Shown: positions 1-5,544 of the stretch, one piece after another
Numbering within the stretch: the stretch's first letter is position 1
Layout: every line of letters begins with the position of its first letter
Source: Solirubrobacterales bacterium
Lineage (GTDB): Bacteria; Actinomycetota; Thermoleophilia; Solirubrobacterales; Solirubrobacteraceae
Reading direction: 5' to 3'
Assembly (NCBI GenBank): GCA_013695395.1
Contig: JACDAP010000186.1
Location: forward strand, 1 to 7,920
Length of the DNA stretch: 7,920 bases
Program-made: the position numbers and the translations under genes
The notes under the pieces: model-generated
Told to the model about the DNA's origin: nothing
The model's input: the letters and a program-made list of their open reading frames with translations, nothing else
The model's database searches: none

Positions 1-1038
1 CGTGTGCTCACCATGCGCCAGCCGGTCGGACCGTGCCTTTTCATCACGCCGTGGAACTTCCCGATGGCGATGGGCACGCGCAAGATCGGACCGGCGATCG
101 CCGCGGGCTGCACGATGGTCGTCAAGCCCGCCAAGCAGACGCCGCTCTCGATGCTCGCCCTCGCCGAGATCATGGAGCAGTCCGGACTGCCCGGCGGCGT
201 GCTGAACGTGATCACCGCGCAGTCGAGCGGCAAGACGATGCAGCCGCTGATCGAGGATCCGCGGACGCGGAAGCTCTCCTTCACGGGCTCGACCGAGGTC
301 GGCCGCACGCTGATCGCGCAGTCGGCCGAGCAGGTGCTCCGCGTGTCGATGGAGCTCGGCGGCAACGCGCCGTTCCTGGTCTTCGAGGACGCCGACCTCG
401 ACGCGGCGGTGGAGGGCGCGTTGATCGCCAAGATGCGCAACGTCGGTGAGGCCTGCACCGCCGCGAACCGCTTCCACATCCACGAATCGGTCGCCGAGGA
501 GTTCACCGAGAAGCTCGCCGCGAAGATGGGCGCGATGACGGTCGGGCGCGGAACCGAGGAGGGCGTCGACGTCGGCCCGCTCGTCAGCGCCGATCAGCGC
601 GAGACGGTCGACGAGCTCGTCCAGGACGCGGTCGGCAAGGGAGCGAAGCTCCTCTGCGGCGGGAAGGCCCCCGACGGCGCGGGCTACTTCTACGAGCCGA
701 CCGTCCTGGGTGCGGTCTCCGCGGACGCCCGGCTGCTCACCGAGGAGATCTTCGGCCCGGTCGCCCCGATCACCACGTTCGCGAGCGACGAGGAGGCCAT
801 CGAGGCCGCCAACGCCACCGAGTACGGCCTCGTCGCCTACGTCTTCACCAACGACCTCACGCGGGCCTTCCGCGTCTGCGAGGCGCTCGAGACCGGCATG
901 ATCGGCCTCAACCAGGGCCTCGTCTCCAACGCGGGCGCACCGTTCGGCGGCGTCAAGGCCTCGGGCTTCGGGCGCGAGGGCGGACCCGAGGGGTTGCACG
1001 AGTACTTGGAGACGAAGTACATCGCGCTCAACGTCTGA
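1..1038 (+). CDS. gabD: Succinate-semialdehyde dehydrogenase-type aldehyde dehydrogenase (5' end missing)
   Basis: NAD(P)-dependent oxidation of an aldehyde, most likely succinate semialdehyde to succinate in GABA breakdown; cytosolic. The frame is open from base 1, so about 130 N-terminal residues of a roughly 480-residue family lie upstream; the GTG at 4 is not taken as the start. Seen in order: TPWNFP with the oxyanion Asn (codon 55-57), VVKPA, the FTGSTEVGR nucleotide-binding turn, MELGG with the general-base Glu (codon 352-354), GEACTAANR with the catalytic Cys (codon 454-456), EEIFGPV, and the C-terminal PFGGVKASGFGREGG. The end, with SNAGAPFGGVKASG followed by EYLETKY, matches the GabD pattern from memory (SNEVAPFGGIKASG...DYLEIKY), which favours succinate semialdehyde over betaine or acetaldehyde. 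Only one Cys is present at the active site. The family is certain; the exact substrate is inferred. It is separated from the next gene by a hairpin-bearing spacer, so it probably ends its own transcript. Confidence 0.88.
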   Translation, partial: RVLTMRQPVGPCLFITPWNFPMAMGTRKIGPAIAAGCTMVVKPAKQTPLSMLALAEIMEQSGLPGGVLNVITAQSSGKTMQPLIEDPRTRKLSFTGSTEVGRTLIAQSAEQVLRVSMELGGNAPFLVFEDADLDAAVEGALIAKMRNVGEACTAANRFHIHESVAEEFTEKLAAKMGAMTVGRGTEEGVDVGPLVSADQRETVDELVQDAVGKGAKLLCGGKAPDGAGYFYEPTVLGAVSADARLLTEEIFGPVAPITTFASDEEAIEAANATEYGLVAYVFTNDLTRAFRVCEALETGMIGLNQGLVSNAGAPFGGVKASGFGREGGPEGLHEYLETKYIALNV

Positions 1039-1058
1039 GCCCCGCCTTGGAGCGGGGC
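1039..1058 (+). terminator. GC-rich hairpin directly after gabD, possible terminator
   Basis: A perfect 7-bp stem, GCCCCGC (1039-1045) with GCGGGGC (1052-1058), closes a 6-nt loop and starts at the base after the gabD stop codon. There is no T-tract, so this is not a textbook intrinsic terminator, although high-GC actinobacteria often use such hairpins. A second copy of the left arm (GCCCCGCCTT at 1072-1081) could compete for the same right arm. Confidence 0.5.
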
Positions 1059-1064
1059 TACCCT
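1059..1064 (+). promoter_or_regulatory. Possible -10 box upstream of the GH2 gene
   Basis: TACCCT fits the actinobacterial TANNNT -10 pattern and sits just after the hairpin, 32 nt before the chosen ATG at 1097. That would leave a leader of roughly 25 nt containing AGGTG (1090-1094). The AGGTG lies only 2 nt from the ATG, which is close for a Shine-Dalgarno. No clear -35 box is seen. Weak evidence. Confidence 0.25.
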
Positions 1065-1096
1065 GAGGCCTGCCCCGCCTTCGGCTTACAGGTGTC

Positions 1097-3109
1097 ATGC
1101 TCTTTCGCGTGGCGCGGGGGCCTTGGCGGCTTCTGTGCGCGCTGACGCATTCCCTCTCGATGCCCCCCGGCCAGCCCACATCCTTCGACCAGCTCCTGCC
1201 TGGCCCGCTGGCCCGGTATCCCGGGATCGTGCTCGGCCTTCTCGTCGTCGGCCTCGTCGCGATCATCGTCACGCTCGGCGGCAAGGAGACGGTCGCCGCG
1301 CAAGGCCCGATCGCGGCCGAGCCGGTCGCGTACGCAGGCCCCGAGGGGCGGGTGCCGATCACGGGCCCGTGGATCCTGCGCAGCGACAAGGAGTTCAAGG
1401 GCGTCTCACGTGGCTGGCCGAAGGGCGGCTTCGCCGGCTCCACGGTCACGGTCCCGAACTCGCCCAACGCCAAGCGCATCACCGGCGAGAAGGGCCTCGA
1501 CTCCCACCGCGGCTCGGTCGGCTGGTACCGGACGCAGATCTCCGTCCCCGCTGCCGGCCCCTACGCCCTGCGCTTCGAGTCGGTCAACCACACCGCGACC
1601 GTCTGGGTGGACGGCAAGAAGCTCGGCCGCCACGTCGGTGAGTACCTGCCCTTCGAGAAGCCGGTTCAGCTCGCCGCCGGGAAGCACACGCTCGTCGTCC
1701 GCGCCGACTGGCGCGACCCGGCGAAGATGAAGCGTGAGGCGTTCCACCGCACCTGGTTCAACTTCGGCGGGATCAACCGCGAGGTCACCCTCCGCCCGCT
1801 CGGCCGCAGTGAGATCACCGCGCCCGTCCTCACCACGCGGCTGCGCCCGGACGGCAAGGCGGTCGTGGACGTCGAGATCCACCTGCGCAACCGCGATGTC
1901 ACCCGTAAGGTCCCGGCGCGGGGCGCGCTGGTCCGCGACGGCAAGCGCTACGAGTTCACCTTCCCCACGCTGAAGATCAACCAGGGGCAGACCAACGTGG
2001 TCGACGCCGAGGTCGTCGTCGAGGACGCCGCGCTCTGGTCGCCGGCGGAGCCGAACCTCTACGACGTGGAGCTCGAGGTTCCCGACGAGACCCGGTACCG
2101 GTTGCGGACCGGCCTGCGCGAGCTGAAGAAGCGCGGCCGCGAGCTGCTCGTCAACGGTCGACCGGTCCAGCTGCGCGGCGCCTCGATCCACGAGGACTCT
2201 CCGGGCCGCGGGGACGCCGTGCTCCCTGCGGACATGGACAGCGTGGTCGCCGAGCTCAAGGCGATCGGCGCCAACGCGACGCGTGCGCAGCACCCGCTCT
2301 CCCCGGCGCTGATGGAGCGTCTCGACGCCGCCGGGATCATGGTGTGGATGGGGATCGGCCCGGTCGACGCCCCCGGCGCGTTCACCTCGAAGACGAGGAA
2401 GCTGCGCCGCCAGAGCGAGGACCGCGTGCGCCAGTCGCTCTTCCAGCTGCAGACGCACCCCTCGCTGGTCGCCTGGAACCTCGCCAACGAGGTCGCCGGG
2501 AACGGGCACCCGGACGGGCAGGCCGCCTACATCGACAAGATGGCCCGCGAGCTCAAGCGCCGCGACCCCGGCCGTCTCGTCGCGCTCGACGTGTGGGGCA
2601 CGCACCCGCCGAAGCAGCCGGGCGGCTCGATGTACCGGAACATCGACGCGATCGGCGACACGAACTACATCGGCTGGTACTCGAAGAACGGCCGTCCCAA
2701 GGCCGAGCTCGACCGCGCGCTGCGTCGTCACATCGCGGGGATGAAGCGCGTCTTCCCGAACAAGATCATGGTCGTGACCGAGTTCGGTGCGGAGGCCAAC
2801 AGCGACAACGCGAGCGCGGAGCCCGGCGGCTACGCCTTCCAGGCCGAGCTCCTGCGCCGCCACATCGACATCTACCGCAAGGATCCGGACCTCTCCGGGA
2901 TGCTCGTCTGGAACCTGCGTGACTTCGCGGTCGCGCCCTCCTTCAACGGCGGCTCGATCCGCCGCGAGGTGCCGGACATCGAGCTCGTCCCGGGCATCAA
3001 CCAGAAGGGCCTCTTCTTCTACGACGGCAAGCCGAAGCCCTCGGTGCAGGCGGTGCGCGGCGCGCTCGAGCAGACGCGGGCGACCTTCGAGCGCCGGAAC
3101 CCGCGGTGA
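1097..3109 (+). CDS. Membrane-anchored glycoside hydrolase family 2 protein (beta-glucuronidase/galactosidase-like)
   Basis: Retaining exo-glycosidase of family GH2, 670 residues, probably acting outside the membrane. A hydrophobic segment at about residues 43-60, after a short basic N-terminus, looks like a signal anchor. Domains in order: jelly-roll sugar-binding domain about 88-235 (contains GWYRTQI, WVDGKKLG and WFNFGGINREV, the last like the FNYAGI block of beta-glucuronidases); Ig-like domain about 238-340; TIM barrel about 343-660 starting with LRGASIHEDS. The acid/base is Glu465 in WNLANE and the nucleophile is Glu562 in VVTEFGAE; both are intact. NQKG (635-638) is at the place of the N-x-K motif that reads the uronate carboxylate in glucuronidases, but similar motifs occur in other GH2 enzymes, so the substrate is open. 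The start is uncertain: ATG 1097 is the first after an in-frame stop at 1064-1066, and ATG 1160 would remove 21 residues and keep the anchor. The stop overlaps the next gene by 4 nt. Confidence 0.88.
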   Translation: MLFRVARGPWRLLCALTHSLSMPPGQPTSFDQLLPGPLARYPGIVLGLLVVGLVAIIVTLGGKETVAAQGPIAAEPVAYAGPEGRVPITGPWILRSDKEFKGVSRGWPKGGFAGSTVTVPNSPNAKRITGEKGLDSHRGSVGWYRTQISVPAAGPYALRFESVNHTATVWVDGKKLGRHVGEYLPFEKPVQLAAGKHTLVVRADWRDPAKMKREAFHRTWFNFGGINREVTLRPLGRSEITAPVLTTRLRPDGKAVVDVEIHLRNRDVTRKVPARGALVRDGKRYEFTFPTLKINQGQTNVVDAEVVVEDAALWSPAEPNLYDVELEVPDETRYRLRTGLRELKKRGRELLVNGRPVQLRGASIHEDSPGRGDAVLPADMDSVVAELKAIGANATRAQHPLSPALMERLDAAGIMVWMGIGPVDAPGAFTSKTRKLRRQSEDRVRQSLFQLQTHPSLVAWNLANEVAGNGHPDGQAAYIDKMARELKRRDPGRLVALDVWGTHPPKQPGGSMYRNIDAIGDTNYIGWYSKNGRPKAELDRALRRHIAGMKRVFPNKIMVVTEFGAEANSDNASAEPGGYAFQAELLRRHIDIYRKDPDLSGMLVWNLRDFAVAPSFNGGSIRREVPDIELVPGINQKGLFFYDGKPKPSVQAVRGALEQTRATFERRNPR

Positions 3110-3939
3110 GCGTCACCACCGCGACCCTCACCGAGCGGGTCGCCGAGCGCAGCTGGTATCACACGCTCGACCTCGCCCCGGGCGTCGTGACCCCGGGCTT
3201 CTTCGACACCCGCCCGACCGTCGCCCACGTGCCGCTGCCCGCCGACCTGACCGGTCTGCGCTGCCTGGACGTCGGCACGTGGGACGGCTTCTGGGCCTTC
3301 GAGATGGAGCGCCGCGGTGCCGCCTCGGTCACCGCGATCGACATCGAGGACCCCGAGCGCTGGGACTGGCCGCCGCAGGCCCGCTTCGGCGAGACGAACG
3401 AGGCGCGGCTGGCCTACCTGCGCACGTTCAAGTCCGGCGCCTCCTCCTTCGCGCTGGCCCGCGAGGTGCTCGGGTCGCAGGTGGAGCGGGTCGACTGCTC
3501 GGTCTACGACCTCGACCCGGACGTCCACGGACGCTTCGACCTCGTCTTCATGGGCTCGCTTCTGCTCCACCTTCGCGATCCGGTTCGCGCGCTCGATCGG
3601 GTCCGCGCGGTCTGCTCCGGGGAGGCGGTGCTGGCTGAGTCGATCGAGCTCTTCTCGACGCTCGCCCGCCCCCGGACCGCCACCGCGCGCCTGGAGGGGC
3701 TCGACCAGTCCTGGTGGTGGCAGCCGAACGCCGCGGGCTTCCGGCGGATGGTCCGCTCGGCCGGCTTCCGCATCGAGGAGCAGACCGGCCTCTACTTCCT
3801 GCCCACGGGTGCCGCGCACCCGCGCCCGCCACTCCACACCGCCTGGCGCGAGCTTGCCACCTCGGGCGGCCGCGAGCGGATCGTCACGCGCGTCAAGGGC
3901 ATCCCGCACACCGCGGTGCGCGCCGTCCCGCTGGGGTGA
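3106..3939 (+). CDS. CmoB-like class I SAM-dependent methyltransferase
   Basis: Transfers a methyl (or, in true CmoB, a carboxymethyl) group from SAM; the acceptor here is unknown. 277 residues. The N-terminal block WYHTLDLAPGVVTPGFFD (17-34) is the hallmark of the CmoB/DUF1698 group. SAM-binding motif I is LDVGTWDGFW (54-63), the acidic ribose-binding residue is in AIDIED (77-82), and FDLVFMGSLLLHL (144-156) is the motif IV region. It is shorter than E. coli CmoB (about 320 residues) and no cmoA lies beside it, so an assignment to tRNA wobble-uridine modification is not safe; small-molecule or glycan methylation is equally possible. It starts with GTG in a GTGA overlap with the stop of the GH2 gene, so translation is likely coupled and the start is well supported. 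No promoter of its own is visible. It ends 22 nt before a long inverted-repeat array. Confidence 0.8.
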   Translation: MSVTTATLTERVAERSWYHTLDLAPGVVTPGFFDTRPTVAHVPLPADLTGLRCLDVGTWDGFWAFEMERRGAASVTAIDIEDPERWDWPPQARFGETNEARLAYLRTFKSGASSFALAREVLGSQVERVDCSVYDLDPDVHGRFDLVFMGSLLLHLRDPVRALDRVRAVCSGEAVLAESIELFSTLARPRTATARLEGLDQSWWWQPNAAGFRRMVRSAGFRIEEQTGLYFLPTGAAHPRPPLHTAWRELATSGGRERIVTRVKGIPHTAVRAVPLG

Positions 3940-3961
3940 GGGTGCGGGGAACGTGAACACC

Positions 3962-4059
3962 GGGCGTGAGAACGGGTGCTCAGCACCTCGTTTCACGCCC
4001 GCTGTCGAGCCGGCCGACAGCGGGCGTGGAAGCGTGTCGCCTGCACCCGGTTCCACGCC
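3962..4059. repeat. Array of alternating inverted repeats between convergent genes (REP/BIME-like or bidirectional terminator)
   Basis: Four copies of a GGGCGTGRAA motif alternate in orientation: + at 3962-3973 (with one extra G), - at 3989-4000, + at 4022-4033, - at 4048-4059. Copies 1 and 2 form a hairpin with an 8-bp outer stem, then 4 and 5 more pairs around single-base bulges, closed by a TCA loop. Copies 3 and 4 form a 9-bp stem (4023-4031 with 4051-4059). Copies 2 and 3 can pair instead: 3994-4007 with 4015-4028 is a perfect 14-bp stem with a 7-nt loop. Read on the minus strand, the second element resembles the first, including an inner GGGTGC (3974-3979 and 4043-4048), so it looks like an inverted copy. 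It fills the gap between the methyltransferase and fumC stops. A role in ending transcription from both sides is inferred; there is no T-tract. Confidence 0.75.
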
Positions 4060-4071
4060 GGGAGTTCGAGC

Positions 4072-5421
4072 TCAGCCCTTCTTCTTCTTCTTGCCGCTCG
4101 AGACCGGCTCGTTGCCCGCGGCGATCTTCCGCAGGTCGATCGCCTTGTCGTAGACCTCGGGCTCGACCCCTTGAGCGATCGCGACATCGCGGAGCATCGC
4201 GCCGGAGGCCGCCGCCTCCTTGACGATCGCGGCGGCCTTGTCGTAGCCGATGTGCAGGTTGAGCGCCGTCGCGGTGGCCAGGGTGCTTTCGGCCGAGCGA
4301 GTAGTGCCCGCCTTGTTCGCGGTCAGCCCGTCGACGCACTTCTCGCGCAGCGCCGTGGTCGTCGTGGTGAGCAGATGGATCGACTGGAGCAGGTTGCGGG
4401 CGATCAGCGGGATGCGCACGTTCAGCTCGAACTGGCCCTGCATGCCGCCGATGGTGATCGCGGTGTCGTTGCCGATCACCTGGGCGCTCACCTGGAGCAC
4501 CACCTCGGGGATGACGGGATTTACCTTGCCCGGCATGATCGAGGAGCCCTTCTGCAGCTCGGGGAGGAAGAGTTCACCGATGCCCGCGCGCGGGCCGGAG
4601 CCCATGAGCGCGAGATCCTGCGCGATCTTCGTCAGCGAGACGGCGACGACCTTGAGTGCACTGGAGAGCTCGACGAGCGCGTCGCGGTTGGCCTGCGCCT
4701 CGAAGCGGTCGAGCGGCGCGGCGATCTGCTTGAGCTTGGTCTCCTTCTTGAGGAGGTCGCGCACCTTCTTGGCGAACTTCGGATCGGTGTTGAGGCCGGT
4801 GCCCGTGGCGGTGCCGCCGAGCGGGATCTGGCCGACGTGGACGAGGGCGGCCTCGATCCGCTCCTGGCCGAGGCGCATCTGCGCCGCGTAGCCCGCGAAC
4901 TCCTGGCCGAGCGTGACCGGCACCGCGTCCATCAGGTGCGTGCGGCCCGCCTTGACGATGTCCTTGAACGCCTTGGCCTTCTTGTCGAACGACTTCTCGA
5001 GCGCCTTGAGCGCGGGAAGCAGGCGGTTGGTCGCCTCGTCGAGCGCGGCGAGATGGACGGCGGAGGGGAACACGTCGTTCGAGGACTGCCCGTAGTTGAC
5101 GTCGTCGTTCGGGTGCGCGCCGGAGAGCTTCGCGAGCACCTCGTTGGTGTTCATGTTCGAGCTCGTGCCCGAGCCGGTCTGGAAGACGTCGACGGGGAAC
5201 TGCTCGTCGTGCTTGCCAGCGGCGACCTCGGCCGCGGCGTCGGCGATCTTCTTCGCGACACCTGCGTCGAGGAGCCCGAGCTCCCCGTTGACGGTGGCGG
5301 CGGCGCCCTTGATGCGACCGAGCCAGTGGATGACGGAGGCGGGGACGGGTTCGCCGGAGATCGGGAAGTTCTCGACGGCCTTCGCCGTCTCGCCGCCGTA
5401 GAGCTGAGGGGTCTTGGCCAT
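4072..5421 (-). CDS. fumC: Class II fumarate hydratase (fumarase C)
   Basis: Reversible hydration of fumarate to L-malate in the TCA cycle; cytosolic homotetramer, iron-independent. 449 residues. Seen: AVENFPISG near the N-terminus, QTGSGTSSNMN (81-91), HPNDDVNYGQSSNDVFP (103-119), GRTHLMDAVP with the catalytic His162, and the superfamily signature GSSIMPGKVNP (292-302) carrying the catalytic Ser on the mobile loop. QTGSGTSSN and GQSSND are fumarase forms; aspartase has GAGTSTN and SQSTND. The sequence follows mycobacterial FumC closely as I remember it. Two oddities: the N-terminus lacks about 20 residues that FumC usually has before the AVENF block, and the C-terminus is SSGKKKKKG, from five CTT repeats on the plus strand. 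The upstream extension of the frame (to 7398) is antisense to the proteases and is not fumarase-like, so ATG 5421 is chosen. A TAGGCT box 7 nt before that ATG suggests a leaderless message. Confidence 0.93.
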   Translation of the reverse strand: MAKTPQLYGGETAKAVENFPISGEPVPASVIHWLGRIKGAAATVNGELGLLDAGVAKKIADAAAEVAAGKHDEQFPVDVFQTGSGTSSNMNTNEVLAKLSGAHPNDDVNYGQSSNDVFPSAVHLAALDEATNRLLPALKALEKSFDKKAKAFKDIVKAGRTHLMDAVPVTLGQEFAGYAAQMRLGQERIEAALVHVGQIPLGGTATGTGLNTDPKFAKKVRDLLKKETKLKQIAAPLDRFEAQANRDALVELSSALKVVAVSLTKIAQDLALMGSGPRAGIGELFLPELQKGSSIMPGKVNPVIPEVVLQVSAQVIGNDTAITIGGMQGQFELNVRIPLIARNLLQSIHLLTTTTTALREKCVDGLTANKAGTTRSAESTLATATALNLHIGYDKAAAIVKEAAASGAMLRDVAIAQGVEPEVYDKAIDLRKIAAGNEPVSSGKKKKKG

Positions 5422-5544
5422 GCGGCGGAGCCTACCCGCGGGCGCGGCCCCGGGGAGGCCCGGGAGCGCGGCCACCGGGGCGGCACCACCAGGTTCTGCG
5501 ACGAGTTGCCGCAGGTTTCCGGCTCGCGCGACGTTCACGCTGTC
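5422..5544. other. Divergent intergenic region between fumC and the first protease
   Basis: 123 nt separating two divergent start codons. It holds the fumC -10 candidate and a near-perfect direct repeat: GCGCGGCCCCGGGG at 5442-5455 and GCGCGGCCACCGGGG at 5466-5480. The first copy overlaps where a -35 region for fumC would lie, so an operator is possible, but such GC-rich words arise easily here. No TANNNT box or Shine-Dalgarno is evident just before the protease ATG at 5545. Confidence 0.4.
5429..5434 (-). promoter_or_regulatory. Candidate -10 box of a leaderless fumC promoter
   Basis: On the minus strand TAGGCT (TANNNT) is followed by exactly 7 nt (CCGCCGC) and then the fumC ATG. This places the expected transcription start at or next to the A of ATG. 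There is no Shine-Dalgarno in the spacer, which fits leaderless translation, common in actinobacteria. The same arrangement precedes the second protease. Confidence 0.45.

Noticed and set aside
4..1038. GTG at position 4 as the true start of the aldehyde dehydrogenase
   Set aside because: The codon before it is in frame and open, and the family needs about 130 more N-terminal residues, so the gene continues upstream of the window.
1406..2863. A 485-aa minus-strand open frame opposite the GH2 gene
   Set aside because: It is complementary to a gene with intact GH2 catalytic motifs; the translation has no recognisable motif and looks like a shadow frame.
3019..4056. A 345-aa minus-strand open frame opposite the methyltransferase
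   Set aside because: It lies antisense to a gene with clear SAM motifs and crosses the inverted-repeat array; no domain is seen.
4072..5421. Aspartate ammonia-lyase as the identity of the minus-strand lyase
   Set aside because: The NPVIPEVV segment is aspartase-like, but QTGSGTSSN and GQSSND are the fumarase forms and the overall match is to actinobacterial FumC.
5496..5514. CTGCG-N9-CGCAG inverted repeat before the first protease
   Set aside because: Only 5-bp arms; expected often by chance in GC-rich DNA.
3976..5544. A 523-codon in-frame plus-strand extension upstream of the first protease
   Set aside because: It runs antisense through all of fumC, is Arg/Glu/Val/Leu-rich without domains, and ends exactly where a clear signal peptide begins. 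It is a codon-bias artefact of high GC.
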